This document shows positions 42,252 through 52,026 of a stretch of DNA of 64,000 nucleotides, one piece after another. Each line of letters starts with the position of its first letter. The stretch's first letter is position 1. A model generated the notes under the pieces. The model made no database searches, had not been told where the DNA came from, and was given only the letters and a program-made list of their open reading frames with translations. Source of the DNA: Eubacterium ruminantium (GTDB taxonomy: Bacteria; Bacillota; Clostridia; Lachnospirales; Lachnospiraceae); NCBI RefSeq assembly GCF_900167085.1, contig NZ_FUXA01000003.1, forward strand, positions 248,001-312,000, read 5' to 3'. Position numbers and translations under genes: made by a program.

Positions 42252-43208
42252 TTACATTGTTATAAAACCCATCAAGAACATAACACCCAGCATCGCTATC
42301 ACAGAAAGAACCGCCGTTGCAAACATAAGATCATTTGCCCTCTTGATATCTTCCAATTCGACAGCCCTGTCAGGATCACCAATCGTATCTTTATGATGAA
42401 CCTTTCCAAAATAAACAGCATCTCCTGCAAGCTGTACATGGAGAGCGCCTGCAGTTACAGATTCTGTCTGAGCTGAATTAGGACTTGCATGCTTGAGACG
42501 ATCTCTTTTCCAAATCCTGTATGCGTTTTTCTTATCAAATAAAAAGTTACTTCCGCACGCCGAGATCATCATCAATGCCGAAAATCTTGACGGAATAAAA
42601 TTAAATATATCATCAATCTTTGCCGGAAAAAATCCAAACAAAAGATATTTATCATTCTTATATCCGACCATGGAATCCATTGTATTTACCGCTTTATAGA
42701 TCATACCGAGCACCGGGCCTCCTAAAGCGATATATATCATAGGTGCTATGACACCATCCGAAGTATTCTCGGCTACTGTCTCAACAGCAGCTTTTATAAC
42801 ACCTTCTTCATCAAGGTTTTCAGTATCTCTTCCGACTATCATGGAAACAGCCTTTCGGCCTTCATTAAGTCCAAGTGTCTTGAGAGCCATATAAACTTTC
42901 ATACTCTCGACTCTCAGCTGCTTTGCCGCAAGACACTGATATATCATTATAGTTTCAACCGCAACACCAAGGATGACATGACATTTATAAGCAAGATAAA
43001 TGATTCCGTACGAAACGCCTCCTGTGACAGCAAGGACTATTATCACCATAAGAAGACCTTTCATCTTTCTGTCGTCGCCCTTATTCAGTTTACGGTCCAG
43101 CCATCCGATAAGCCTTCCCATTGCCTTTACAGGATGCGGAAAACTATGCGGATCACCCAAAATACAGTCTAATAAAAATCCAAGTAAAAAAGCTATTTTC
43201 AAATACAT
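42252..43208 (-). CDS. cbiB: adenosylcobinamide-phosphate synthase CbiB
   Basis: CbiB joins aminopropanol phosphate to adenosylcobyric acid in the membrane. The 318-residue protein has the family's opening GFLLDCILGDPHSFPHPVKAMGRLIGWLD, MIVGRDTENLDEEGVIKAAVETVAENTSDGV and MDSMVGYKNDKY, and about four to five membrane helices. It overlaps the cobC-type gene by 10 bases. Confidence 0.96.
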   Translation of the reverse strand: MYLKIAFLLGFLLDCILGDPHSFPHPVKAMGRLIGWLDRKLNKGDDRKMKGLLMVIIVLAVTGGVSYGIIYLAYKCHVILGVAVETIMIYQCLAAKQLRVESMKVYMALKTLGLNEGRKAVSMIVGRDTENLDEEGVIKAAVETVAENTSDGVIAPMIYIALGGPVLGMIYKAVNTMDSMVGYKNDKYLLFGFFPAKIDDIFNFIPSRFSALMMISACGSNFLFDKKNAYRIWKRDRLKHASPNSAQTESVTAGALHVQLAGDAVYFGKVHHKDTIGDPDRAVELEDIKRANDLMFATAVLSVIAMLGVMFLMGFITM

Positions 43209-43774
43209 ATCTCTACCCTGCTGAACATGCCGTTATCTATCATATGATCAAAATATTCCCCACCTTCTACCGAAGACTTTATGGCCATTACGGTTCCGCC
43301 GTGAGCCACTACCGCGACTATTCTTTCATCACTATCCTGAGAATTCGTATAAAAATCTCTGCAATAATCCTTTAGAAACTCGAAGCCCTTCATGATCCTC
43401 TCTGAGAAGCCTTCCAATGATTCACCCTCAGGAAATGGCGCTTTCCCATTACTGTCTATCCATTCCTGATAACGTTTATCACCGTTTAATTCCTGATAAT
43501 TCTTACCCTCGAACAATCCGAAATTTATCTCCTTAAAGTCATCGACATATACTATCTCTCTGCCCGGATAAATTATCTCAGCTGTCTCCATGCATCTTTT
43601 CATCGGCGACACAAAAATAATATCCGGATCAGCCGGATAAATTCCACTTTCTTTATTCTTGGCTATCTTCTCTCTGCCTGTATCAGAAAGAGGAGTATCG
43701 GTAATCCCGACATAGCGCTTTTCTTCATTTTCTTTGGTTTTACCATGTCTGATAAGATAGATATTTATTTTCAT
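43199..43774 (-). CDS. cobC: histidine phosphatase, probable alpha-ribazole-5'-phosphate phosphatase
   Basis: This 191-residue phosphoglycerate-mutase-type phosphatase has the catalytic His10 in LIRHGKTKENEEKRYVG, a PMKRCMETAEIIYPG loop, GLFEGKNYQEL, and VAVVAHGGTVMAI with the second histidine. Its place between cbiB and the second CobU-like gene supports a CobC role (removal of phosphate from alpha-ribazole phosphate); a general phosphatase role cannot be excluded. It overlaps cbiB. Confidence 0.88.
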   Translation of the reverse strand: MKINIYLIRHGKTKENEEKRYVGITDTPLSDTGREKIAKNKESGIYPADPDIIFVSPMKRCMETAEIIYPGREIVYVDDFKEINFGLFEGKNYQELNGDKRYQEWIDSNGKAPFPEGESLEGFSERIMKGFEFLKDYCRDFYTNSQDSDERIVAVVAHGGTVMAIKSSVEGGEYFDHMIDNGMFSRVEICI

Positions 43775-43788
43775 TTCAGTCCTGTCTT

Positions 43789-44199
43789 TTACTTAATCTT
43801 TTGCTCTATTCCACAAATAATTCTATAAACATTCTTGGCCTTACTTGCGATTCTTATAAGGATTTTGCCGTTCACATCTCTCCATAATCTGTCAAACGGA
43901 TCCATCGGAACAAGGCCGCATCCTACATCATCCGAAATGATAAGAAGTCCATCTTCTCCGGAAATATCACATTTCCCGAAGATATCATTCCAGATAATAT
44001 CAACTATCTCATCGACACTCATCACTTTATTCAGCTCAGCAGTACCGCCCTTTTCTTCACATAACTTACAGAGTTTCTCACGAACCTCTATATGAAATTT
44101 ATTGATAACGCGGCACTTTCCTTCGCTTATTTGATCTTCATATTTTTTGCTGACAAGCTGCCATTTTCCTGCCGCATGTCCTCCGATATATAATTCCAT
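43789..44199 (-). CDS. CobU-like protein with degenerate P-loop
   Basis: The 136-residue protein begins MELYIGGHAAGKWQLV, where the CobU P-loop GGxxSGKS is altered to GGHAAGKW. It lacks the histidine motif that takes GMP in CobU. The C-terminal half matches CobU closely: LLIISDDVGCGLVPMDP, DRLWRDVNGKILIRIASKAKNVYRIICGI. I chose the ATG at 44199 (GAGG 6 bases upstream) rather than a GTG four codons before. It follows cobS (8-base gap), and a second CobU gene with an intact P-loop lies on the other side of cobS. Confidence 0.82.
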   Translation of the reverse strand: MELYIGGHAAGKWQLVSKKYEDQISEGKCRVINKFHIEVREKLCKLCEEKGGTAELNKVMSVDEIVDIIWNDIFGKCDISGEDGLLIISDDVGCGLVPMDPFDRLWRDVNGKILIRIASKAKNVYRIICGIEQKIK

Positions 44200-44207
44200 T
44201 AAATACC

Positions 44208-44948
44208 TCACCAGATAATAGTTAATGCTGCCAAAAGTTCTGCCATAGTCACAAAAAATCCTGCCGTATCTCCTGTAACTCCGCCTAATTCTTTATAGCA
44301 TTTATATCTATAATATATTGAGAAAAGTAAAACAGCGAGAACCTCAAAAAGGAAATAAACCGATACAAATATAGACATCAAAGAGGTAAGTATAATGAAT
44401 TCTGCCACCAGAATTCCCGTAACCTTATTCTTACTTGCAGTATCGCTGAAATATCTAAACATCCCGCTTTCCTTTGCCGGTTTCAAATGAATTACCATGA
44501 AAGCGCTGAATATTCTTGAGAGTACAAATCCTCCGCCCAGAAGAAGAACCTTCTTATGATCATTTACTTCCGACACTGTGCCGATGAATAAAATATAATA
44601 CAACACCAGCATGATCACCGAAAATGCTCCTATGTGAGGATCGTTCAGGATCTTTAATTTATTTTCTTTACTTTTGTATGAATGCATGGCATCCATATAG
44701 TCCATATATCCATCAACATGAAAGCCGCCTGTTACAAGGATTGGAATAGCTGCCATCACACAAAGCCTGAAAATATATCCCACTGAAAGTTCCATAGCCA
44801 GTGCATGCCAGCCCACCATTAAAGCCGCTATCACAACCCCGACAAAAGGAAAGAAGCATAAAGAATATTTCATATCTTCATCCTTCCATTCACTTTGAGG
44901 CATAGGTATCTTTGAATAAATTGAAAATGCAACTATAAAACCTTTCAT
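44208..44948 (-). CDS. cobS: adenosylcobinamide-GDP ribazoletransferase (cobalamin synthase)
   Basis: CobS attaches alpha-ribazole at the last step in the membrane. The 246-residue protein begins IVAFSIYSKIPMPQSEWKDEDM, has GGFHVDGYMDYMDAMHSYKSKENKL (the conserved GGLHEDGLADxxDG-type metal motif) and NDPHIGAFSV, and six to seven membrane helices. Its ATG overlaps the cobU stop by 1 base (TAATG). Confidence 0.95.
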   Translation of the reverse strand: MKGFIVAFSIYSKIPMPQSEWKDEDMKYSLCFFPFVGVVIAALMVGWHALAMELSVGYIFRLCVMAAIPILVTGGFHVDGYMDYMDAMHSYKSKENKLKILNDPHIGAFSVIMLVLYYILFIGTVSEVNDHKKVLLLGGGFVLSRIFSAFMVIHLKPAKESGMFRYFSDTASKNKVTGILVAEFIILTSLMSIFVSVYFLFEVLAVLLFSIYYRYKCYKELGGVTGDTAGFFVTMAELLAALTIIW

Positions 44949-45460
44949 TACTTTATCTCCACAGGAATACCGTAAACAACTTCTGTTGCCGTGTCAGCCT
45001 TTTCCACAAGTATTTTATTGATCTCTCCAAGGTTTATTATATATTCTTCAACCGAATCATCATATAAGCCGTCCTCTCCGAAAATGTCATTACTGACAAC
45101 CACGAATTCCTTATATTCTTTCGAAAGACTGATGATTTCTTCAGCTATGAGTGAAGGATTATTCCTTGGATCTGCCGAATACATCTCATTGGCAAGAAGA
45201 TTTGAAACACATTCCAGCATGGCAAAATCACTATGTTTTTCACCTATCATTTCAGCAACTCGGGAAGTCTTCTCTATGGTGATATAATTACTTCCAACTC
45301 GTCTGTCCTTATGCCTTTTTATACGTTCCTTCGTCTCTTCATCAGAACATTTCATGGTAGCTATATAATCAACAGCCTGTCCATCGGCCATTGATAATAT
45401 AAGCTTCTCAGCATATTCCGACTTTCCGGAAGAGCTTCCGCCTATAACAAATCTCAGCAT
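44948..45460 (-). CDS. cobU: adenosylcobinamide kinase / guanylyltransferase
   Basis: The 170-residue protein has P-loop VIGGSSSGKSEYAE (6-19) and IATMKCSDEETKERIKRHKDRR with His50, the position guanylated in CobU enzymes. The usual C-terminal EVGxGivP motif is replaced by SNDIFGEDGLYDDSVEE, so the C-terminal part has diverged while the paralogue downstream of cobS keeps it. It phosphorylates adenosylcobinamide and transfers GMP. It starts 5 bases after cobT. Confidence 0.9.
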   Translation of the reverse strand: MLRFVIGGSSSGKSEYAEKLILSMADGQAVDYIATMKCSDEETKERIKRHKDRRVGSNYITIEKTSRVAEMIGEKHSDFAMLECVSNLLANEMYSADPRNNPSLIAEEIISLSKEYKEFVVVSNDIFGEDGLYDDSVEEYIINLGEINKILVEKADTATEVVYGIPVEIK

Positions 45461-45465
45461 CAGTA

Positions 45466-46557
45466 TTATAACCCTTCAAATCTTTCATATTTTTTAAGCT
45501 TAATATCATTAAATAATGTTCCGTTTTTATATAAAGCAAGAGCTGTATCAAGAAGCGGAAGAAGCATTACCGCACCTGTTCCTTCTCCGAGTTTCATTCC
45601 TGCATTTATAACAGGATGAAGATCAAGCTCATCAAAAATGAATTTCATTCCCGGCTCTTTTCCGATATGAGAAGCAATCATAAAATCACGAGCTCCCGGA
45701 ACTATTCTTTCGGCCACAAGGGCTGCGGCTCCGCTTATAAGTCCGTCAACTATGATAGGAATCCTGAAAATGGAACCACCTATGAAAACACCTGCAAGTC
45801 CTGCAATATCAAGTCCACCCACAGAAGAAAGAGCATCAATCGGATCTGCAATACCTGTATCAAGCTCATGGAATCTGAGTGCATTTTTAACTACATTTAT
45901 CTTGTGAAGCAGCTTTTCATTTGATAAACCAGCTCCTCTTCCGACTATTTCTTCGGGCATTCTGAAAAGAAGTGACGCAATGATTGCAGAACTTGATGTA
46001 GTATTACCTATTCCCATCTCACCTGTTGCGATTATCTTATATCCATCATTTTTCAGGCATCTGACCATATCTATACCTGTCATGATTGCTCTGAACGTAT
46101 CATCGATCTTCATAGCAGGAAGTTTAGAAAAATTGTTGGTTCCATCGGCAATCTTCATATCGATAAGGCCGTCAATCGGCTTTCCTTTTATGCCTATATT
46201 TATCGGAAATGTATCACAGTCCGCCACCTTACTTATAACACCCACAGAACTTCTCTCATCGCGCATAAGTTTAGCGACGTCTCTTGTAACAGAGCTGTCA
46301 GACTGTGTGACGCCTTCTTCAACTATTCCATTATCGGCGATCATGATAACAACCGCTCTTTTTGAGATATCAATATCTTCAGTGGCAGTTATCGCACCTA
46401 TCTTCTCAATGATCTTCTCGAATTCGCCCATTCCGTCAATAGGCTTAGCGATATTATCGAACCTATCCGATACTGCTTTTTCAATATCTCTGTCCGGTTC
46501 CTTCGGACTTCCAAAATTATCTCTTATTATATCTCTGATATCATCAGTTTTACTCAT
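45466..46557 (-). CDS. cobT: nicotinate-nucleotide-dimethylbenzimidazole phosphoribosyltransferase
   Basis: CobT activates the lower-ligand base to its alpha-ribotide phosphate. The 363-residue protein has the marks DNGIVEEGVTQSDSSVTRDV, GEMGIGNTTSSSAI and VGGLDIAGLAGVF, and the catalytic-Glu region INAGMKLGEGTGAVML. I chose the ATG at 46557, preceded 6 bases away by GGAGG. Confidence 0.95.
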   Translation of the reverse strand: MSKTDDIRDIIRDNFGSPKEPDRDIEKAVSDRFDNIAKPIDGMGEFEKIIEKIGAITATEDIDISKRAVVIMIADNGIVEEGVTQSDSSVTRDVAKLMRDERSSVGVISKVADCDTFPINIGIKGKPIDGLIDMKIADGTNNFSKLPAMKIDDTFRAIMTGIDMVRCLKNDGYKIIATGEMGIGNTTSSSAIIASLLFRMPEEIVGRGAGLSNEKLLHKINVVKNALRFHELDTGIADPIDALSSVGGLDIAGLAGVFIGGSIFRIPIIVDGLISGAAALVAERIVPGARDFMIASHIGKEPGMKFIFDELDLHPVINAGMKLGEGTGAVMLLPLLDTALALYKNGTLFNDIKLKKYERFEGL

Positions 46558-46598
46558 TCCCAACCTCCGTCAAAGCCATTTCCCACAAAGTCATTTCC

Positions 46599-48149
46599 TT
46601 ACTTCAGGACTGAATAAATATATTCCATATCCAGACTTTCTCTAAGCTTATCAGCAAGAATATCATATTGCATTTCTTTATATTCTTTATAAGTGATATT
46701 ACTCTCTTCTATATCTTTAATTCCTCTCTCTTCCGCAATTATCCTTACAAGAGAAGAAGCTATATCCGAATCATCAAATATTCCATGTACATAAGTTCCG
46801 TAAATATTTCCTGATTGAACTATCACAGGGAAATCATATTTCGCAGCATTATCACCGGCCTGATTACAATCACCGGTATTTACATTACTGCAATTTTCAT
46901 TTATAGACCTCTCATCACCTCTCCGGATAATGCTTTCGCCCATATGAATCTCATATCCTGTATATTTTTTCCCTGATAATCCTTCGAATATTCCTGTTAA
47001 TTCCGGAATATTACCCCGAACCTGTTTCCTTGTTTTTTCATCTTTCATTACGGTGTCTATCGGAAGAAGTCCCATTCCTCTGACACTTCCCAAGACCTTT
47101 CCGCCTGAATCAACACCTGTCTCATCAGATACTGTCTCTCCAAGCATCTGGAGACCGCCGCATATTCCAAATACAGGAATACGCACAGACGCATATTTAA
47201 TTGCAGCTTCAAGTCCGCTTTCTCTTAACCAAAGCAGATCTTCGACTGTATTCTTACTTCCCGGAATAATGATCATATCCGGATTTTTAAGTTCAGCTGC
47301 CGTATCAATATATCTTATCTTACATCCTTTTACTGAGTCAAATACATCGAAATCAGTAAAGTTTGAAATCTTAGGTAATCTTATCACCGCGATATCTATC
47401 ACATCCGGTGAATTATCTTCTTTTCTGAATCTTTCAGTCAGACTGTCCTCATCATCAAGTCTGACATTCATATATGGAACAGTTCCGCAGACAGGCTTGC
47501 CGCCTTTTTCAACAAGCATATCTATGCCCGGATCAAGGATAGTTTTATCTCCTCTGAACTTATTGATGATAAGACCTTTGATCCTTTCATTTTCATCTTC
47601 TTCAAGGAGCATCAAAGTCCCTAAAAGCTGAGCAAATACACCGCCTCTATCTATATCTCCCACAAGAAGAACATTTGAATCGAACATCTTGGCAACGCCC
47701 ATATTTACTATATCATTCTGCTTAAGATTAATCTCCGCAGGGCTTCCCGCACCTTCAATAACTATGATGTCGTATTTCTCCTCAAGCTTTGCAAATGCAT
47801 CCTTTATAACGGGAATAAGATTAGTCTTATATTTGAAATACTCCTTCGCATCCATATCAGTCATGACTTTTCCGTTTATTATGATCTGAGAACCTTTATC
47901 ACTTGTAGGTTTCAGTAAGATTGGATTCATCTCAACCTCAGGAAGTATGCCTGCAGCTTCCGCCTGCATAACCTGCGCTCTTCCCATCTCAAGTCCGTCT
48001 TCAGTTATAAATGAATTAAGGGCCATATTCTGAGACTTGAAAGGAGCAACCTTATAACCGTCCTGCTTAAATATCCTGCAAAGGCCGGCAACTATAAGAC
48101 TCTTACCTGCGCTGGACATAGTTCCCTGTATCATTATCTTCTTAGCCAT
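46599..48149 (-). CDS. cbiP: cobyric acid synthase
   Basis: CbiP amidates side chains b, d, e and g of adenosylcobyrinate a,c-diamide. The 516-residue protein has the P-loop [20 protein letters not shown], the [12 protein letters not shown] substrate motif, [20 protein letters not shown] and the glutaminase Cys in [13 protein letters not shown], with His in TYVHGIFD. A short Asn-rich insertion lies near residues 415-430. Ribosome binding site GGAG precedes ATG. It is the first cobalamin gene of the right-hand run. Confidence 0.96.
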   Translation of the reverse strand: MAKKIMIQGTMSSAGKSLIVAGLCRIFKQDGYKVAPFKSQNMALNSFITEDGLEMGRAQVMQAEAAGILPEVEMNPILLKPTSDKGSQIIINGKVMTDMDAKEYFKYKTNLIPVIKDAFAKLEEKYDIIVIEGAGSPAEINLKQNDIVNMGVAKMFDSNVLLVGDIDRGGVFAQLLGTLMLLEEDENERIKGLIINKFRGDKTILDPGIDMLVEKGGKPVCGTVPYMNVRLDDEDSLTERFRKEDNSPDVIDIAVIRLPKISNFTDFDVFDSVKGCKIRYIDTAAELKNPDMIIIPGSKNTVEDLLWLRESGLEAAIKYASVRIPVFGICGGLQMLGETVSDETGVDSGGKVLGSVRGMGLLPIDTVMKDEKTRKQVRGNIPELTGIFEGLSGKKYTGYEIHMGESIIRRGDERSINENCSNVNTGDCNQAGDNAAKYDFPVIVQSGNIYGTYVHGIFDDSDIASSLVRIIAEERGIKDIEESNITYKEYKEMQYDILADKLRESLDMEYIYSVLK

Positions 48150-48177
48150 TATCTAATCTCCAAAATGAAATAATTTA

Positions 48178-49098
48178 TCATGACAGATATTCTTTTGCTG
48201 TATATACCAGCCCTTCATTAAGCGGTATAAATTCTGCCCCAAGAATTTCTTTAACTTTAGTATTACTGTAATATTCCGATTCTTCTTTCTTAAGTGGGAA
48301 AGGAAGCATGATGCCCTTTTCTTCAACATCTTTAACAGACAGATCAACCTTTACAAAATCCTTCCCAAATACTTTTTGAGATGCTTCCTCCAGTGAATTT
48401 TCAAAACTTTTATAAGTTTCTTTTTCTTCACAACAAACATTAAATGCCTCATTATATGCGGCTTTATTCATGCAGCATTTATAAATGACCTTTGCCACAT
48501 CAGATACATATGACATCTGAAAAAAGCCATCAGAATCAGCCGGACTGAGTATCTGTCCGGCTCGAATGATCCAATTAAAATAAATTCCTTCTCGTGGAGC
48601 ATAATTATCCGGACCATAGATAAAGGCCGGACGGATAACCGTATAGTTATGATCACTATCGGCTGATAATTCTTTTATCTCTTTCTCTAAAGCGACTTTG
48701 CCAAGTATATAACTACCTGCTTCACCACCATAATCTACAGTTTCAAAATCTGCTTCTTCCGTGATAACTTTGCCGCTTCCTCTTTTATAAACATCTGTGG
48801 TACTGATGAAAATATACTGACCGAAACCGGATGACAAATTCTCAGCTAAAGTCCTTATATCACCAGCACTATAGGCGCAAAAATCAACGACCACATCAAA
48901 ATAGCCGTGATCAATCTCCCGAATCTTACTAACATCATGTCTGTCAGCCACGATGGTTTTATTCTTAATATCCTCCGGAAGTTCCGAAAGTCTGCTTCCC
49001 CGATTAAGGAAAAATATTTCATTTTCCTTTTTTTCACCGGCTATTCTCGCAAACTCTCTCCCGAGAAAATACGTCCCGCCAATTATAAGTATTTTCAT
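48178..49098 (-). CDS. NAD-dependent epimerase/dehydratase (SDR)
   Basis: The 306-residue extended SDR has the nucleotide motif ILIIGGTYFLGREFARI (GGTxFLG, as in CapF/isoflavone-reductase-like proteins), FISTTDVYK, and a Tyr-x3-Lys pair in YILGKVALEKEI. The NADB_Rossmann family covers sugar epimerases, dehydratases and reductases; I cannot tell which. I chose the ATG at 49098 (GGGAAAC upstream) over the one at 49122. It ends 28 bases before cbiP. A role in cobalamin synthesis is not expected. Confidence 0.85.
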   Translation of the reverse strand: MKILIIGGTYFLGREFARIAGEKKENEIFFLNRGSRLSELPEDIKNKTIVADRHDVSKIREIDHGYFDVVVDFCAYSAGDIRTLAENLSSGFGQYIFISTTDVYKRGSGKVITEEADFETVDYGGEAGSYILGKVALEKEIKELSADSDHNYTVIRPAFIYGPDNYAPREGIYFNWIIRAGQILSPADSDGFFQMSYVSDVAKVIYKCCMNKAAYNEAFNVCCEEKETYKSFENSLEEASQKVFGKDFVKVDLSVKDVEEKGIMLPFPLKKEESEYYSNTKVKEILGAEFIPLNEGLVYTAKEYLS

Positions 49099-49176
49099 AT
49101 CAGTTTCCCAACATAATTTCACAGTTTATATATTATTGAAACATACACACCAAGGATATTTGGCATGTTCAATATA

Positions 49177-49752
49177 TCAATCTTCTTCAGAGTATTCTCC
49201 TACCGAATCAACGATTGATTTCTGTTTATGATCATCATGATCATCATTATCTTTAGCTTTTTTTGAAAATGGTCTTGCTACCTCTTCGTAGATCAAGAAG
49301 ATTATCATCATAGCAGCAAACATAAAGAAGCTTACTGTACAAAGTGTTCCGGGATCACATACTATATCATACCATTTTACATGTCCGAAACTTGCAGAGA
49401 AGATTATTGCAACACCTGCAATAGCAAGTGAGCATACCGCTGCAATGATCTGTGTGATGACACACAAGAACCTCCACTTGAAACTTAAACCAGCAATCTT
49501 CAGCCAGTCTTTATGAAGAAGCGCTATCCATAAACCGATAAATCCTATCACTCCAACAACTACACCAATTATATAAACGATATAATTGATCTTATAGATC
49601 TCGGTTCCGTTAATTATTGCGCCCTCTTTGTTCTTTGTATAAGAAACAAAAAGATACTGGATAAATACACTACCGAAACAAATGATGAGCATAAGCCCCC
49701 AATGTAACAGCATAAGAACGTAGTCCTTCGTTGGTTTGTTTTCACTTTTCAT
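49177..49752 (-). CDS. hypothetical integral membrane protein (191 aa)
   Basis: The protein has about five membrane segments (near 13-33, 52-75, 90-115, 125-150 and further), separated by short loops. It ends in a charged tail rich in Lys, Asp and His (KDNDDHDDHKQKS). The family is not recognised. Ribosome binding site AAAGGGG precedes ATG. It lies between the epimerase and the rRNA methyltransferase genes, all on the minus strand. Confidence 0.6.
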   Translation of the reverse strand: MKSENKPTKDYVLMLLHWGLMLIICFGSVFIQYLFVSYTKNKEGAIINGTEIYKINYIVYIIGVVVGVIGFIGLWIALLHKDWLKIAGLSFKWRFLCVITQIIAAVCSLAIAGVAIIFSASFGHVKWYDIVCDPGTLCTVSFFMFAAMMIIFLIYEEVARPFSKKAKDNDDHDDHKQKSIVDSVGEYSEED

Positions 49753-49868
49753 ACTTTACCCCTTTAACATAACCAATGAACCGCAAGTTCCCCGGCGGCC
49801 CGTTCACTGTTTAACAACCTTCATCAGCATACAAATCCGGCTATCGTAAATAAGCCGTTTTCATACAC

Positions 49869-51089
49869 TTAATCGCCATTTTTCTCAAGAAGACATACAC
49901 ATTCACTATTATCAGTCCAAGGGAACTGATCAAATGCGATTCCTCTTCTTACACTATAACCCTTTTTCGTCAGAAAATCAAAGTCTCTTGCCTGAGTTTC
50001 CGGATTACATGATATATAAACTATCCTGTTCGGATTAAACTGAACAAGTGCATTCAGGAATTCTTCACTGCTTCCGGAACGAGGCGGATCCATAAATACA
50101 ACCTTCTCGCCCTTAAATTCCTCTTTCTTTATATCTTCCGATGAATTGACCATGAATCTTCCAGCATCACCCTGGGTGAAACGGACATTCCTGATCTTAT
50201 TTATTATAGCATTTTCTCTGGCATCTTTCACTGCTTCGTTATTTAATTCCACGCCAATGACATTTGATGATTTCTTAGCTGCTATAAGCGAGATTGTTCC
50301 GATTCCCGAATAAGCATCAATTACCAAAGTGTCTTTCTTAAGCTTTGCAAAATCAATGGCAGTTCTGTATATTTTCTCAGTCATCTCAGGATTGATCTGG
50401 AAAAATGATTGCGGCGAAAGTAAAAATGTTGTATCGCACAGCGTATCCTTTATCTTTCCCTTTCCGTAAATGACTATATCTCTGTCTCCAAGAACCATAC
50501 TTGTATGTTTCTTATTGATATTAAGAACAACCGTACTTATCTCCGGATGTTTCTTAACCAAAGCCTTAACAAAATTATTTTTTGATGGAAATACAGGATC
50601 TGCAACAACAAGTATTACCATTGCCTCACCGGTACTTCTGCTGATCCTTACCATAACATGTCGAAGAAGTCCGCTTCCAATATCTTCATCATAGATTTTG
50701 ATCTTAAAGGATTTTAACATTCCCTTGATATCTCTTATGATACTGTCAGCTTTTTCATTCTCGATAAGACAGCTGTCTATATCAACAATCTTATGACTTC
50801 CTTCTTCATAAACTCCGGAAATGATCTCACCCTTTGCTGTTCTTCCAAAGGCCGCATTAACTTTATGCCTATAATGATAAGGATTTTTCATCCCTATCAC
50901 TGAAATCCATTTACCGGTTCTTTCTTTATCCTTTTCGGATCTGACTGTATTTACAAATCTTTCTCCAAGATATTGTCCGAGAAAACCATTTATCTTTTTC
51001 TCTTTATCTTCCAGATAATCCACATAAATCTCACCGATATGCGAACATCCTCCGCATTTCTTTGAATATTTACACTTTACTTTTTCCAT
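49869..51089 (-). CDS. rlmD: 23S rRNA uracil-5 methyltransferase (TrmA/RumA family)
   Basis: The 406-residue enzyme methylates uracil C5 in 23S rRNA using SAM. It has an N-terminal Fe-S cluster motif with Cys6, Cys12, Cys15 and, probably, Cys107 (DIDSCLIE), a SAM motif VIDAYSGIGTISLIAA, VFMDPPRSGSSEE, and the catalytic cysteine in VYISCNPETQARDF. It has no TRAM domain, so it resembles RlmCD-type Firmicute enzymes; the exact target (U747/U1939) is not fixed by sequence. Ribosome binding site AGGAG precedes ATG. Confidence 0.93.
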   Translation of the reverse strand: MEKVKCKYSKKCGGCSHIGEIYVDYLEDKEKKINGFLGQYLGERFVNTVRSEKDKERTGKWISVIGMKNPYHYRHKVNAAFGRTAKGEIISGVYEEGSHKIVDIDSCLIENEKADSIIRDIKGMLKSFKIKIYDEDIGSGLLRHVMVRISRSTGEAMVILVVADPVFPSKNNFVKALVKKHPEISTVVLNINKKHTSMVLGDRDIVIYGKGKIKDTLCDTTFLLSPQSFFQINPEMTEKIYRTAIDFAKLKKDTLVIDAYSGIGTISLIAAKKSSNVIGVELNNEAVKDARENAIINKIRNVRFTQGDAGRFMVNSSEDIKKEEFKGEKVVFMDPPRSGSSEEFLNALVQFNPNRIVYISCNPETQARDFDFLTKKGYSVRRGIAFDQFPWTDNSECVCLLEKNGD

Positions 51090-51093
51090 AAAT

Positions 51094-51999
51094 CTATACT
51101 CCTGTCAGATCAAATGCAGGTATAAAGCTTTCCTCAGCAGTTTCTCCTACCTGTATATAACCATTTGTCACCCCGATATTTGCTGCATGATCGGTGAGAC
51201 TTTTATATTCATATTCCGTTACCTTTCGGTTTATCTCCGGATATTTATCCTTTAGAACGAATTCATCCGGAGTATATTGATTCATAAGGCTTATATATAT
51301 TTTGTCACCATAAGTCTGATATAGATAATTCACTATAAGCTTTGCCTGAATAAGCATACCGGGCATTAGAAGATGCCTTACCACAACGCCCTTCTTCATG
51401 ATACTGCTGTTATCAAAGAATACAGGAACCGGCTGCTGACGAACCATTTCGGCTATAGCCTTTTTCGCTATTTCAACATACCCCGGCGCATTACTGTACC
51501 TGATTGCTTCATCATCGCGAATATATTTCATATCAGGAAGATAAATGTCGATAAATCCTTCAAGACTTTTCACCGTATCTTCCTCGATATAAGAACTTGT
51601 ATTCAACAAAAAAGGTAGATCAAAGCCCTGGTCTTTGGCTTTCTCTATACATCTTCTGATAGTAGGAACAAATATATCGCCTGTAACAAGATTAATGTTA
51701 TTGGCACCCTGCTCCTTAAGCATGAAGAATATTTCCACAAGTCTTTCTTCAGAGATATATTTGCCTACAAGGCCTCTGCTGATTTCTTTATTCTGACAGA
51801 AAACGCATCCCATGTTGCATCCTGAAAAGAATACAGTTCCGGAACCTTTTGTTCCGGAGATACATGGTTCTTCCCACATATGAAGCGCCGCTCTGCTGAC
51901 ATGAAGAGTATCCCCTTCATTGCAGTATCCTTTATTTATCTTTCTGTTAACTCCGCACTTTCGCGGACAGACTGTGCATTTATCATATTCATCAAACAT
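51094..51999 (-). CDS. radical SAM protein, PflA-like (AmmeMemoRadiSam-type YgkA)
   Basis: The 301-residue protein has an N-terminal cysteine group (Cys8, Cys11, Cys15, Cys26) in CTVCPRKCGVNRKINKGYC and the radical SAM CxxxCxxC cluster Cys61-Cys65-Cys68 in FFSGCNMGCVFCQN. NLVTGDIFVPT and KGVVVRHLLMPG segments follow, typical of the PflA-like group of unknown target. It ends 4 bases before the rRNA methyltransferase start. Ribosome binding site ATAGGA precedes ATG. Confidence 0.92.
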   Translation of the reverse strand: MFDEYDKCTVCPRKCGVNRKINKGYCNEGDTLHVSRAALHMWEEPCISGTKGSGTVFFSGCNMGCVFCQNKEISRGLVGKYISEERLVEIFFMLKEQGANNINLVTGDIFVPTIRRCIEKAKDQGFDLPFLLNTSSYIEEDTVKSLEGFIDIYLPDMKYIRDDEAIRYSNAPGYVEIAKKAIAEMVRQQPVPVFFDNSSIMKKGVVVRHLLMPGMLIQAKLIVNYLYQTYGDKIYISLMNQYTPDEFVLKDKYPEINRKVTEYEYKSLTDHAANIGVTNGYIQVGETAEESFIPAFDLTGV

Positions 52000-52026
52000 A
52001 AATAGTCCTATATTTTAAAATCAAAC

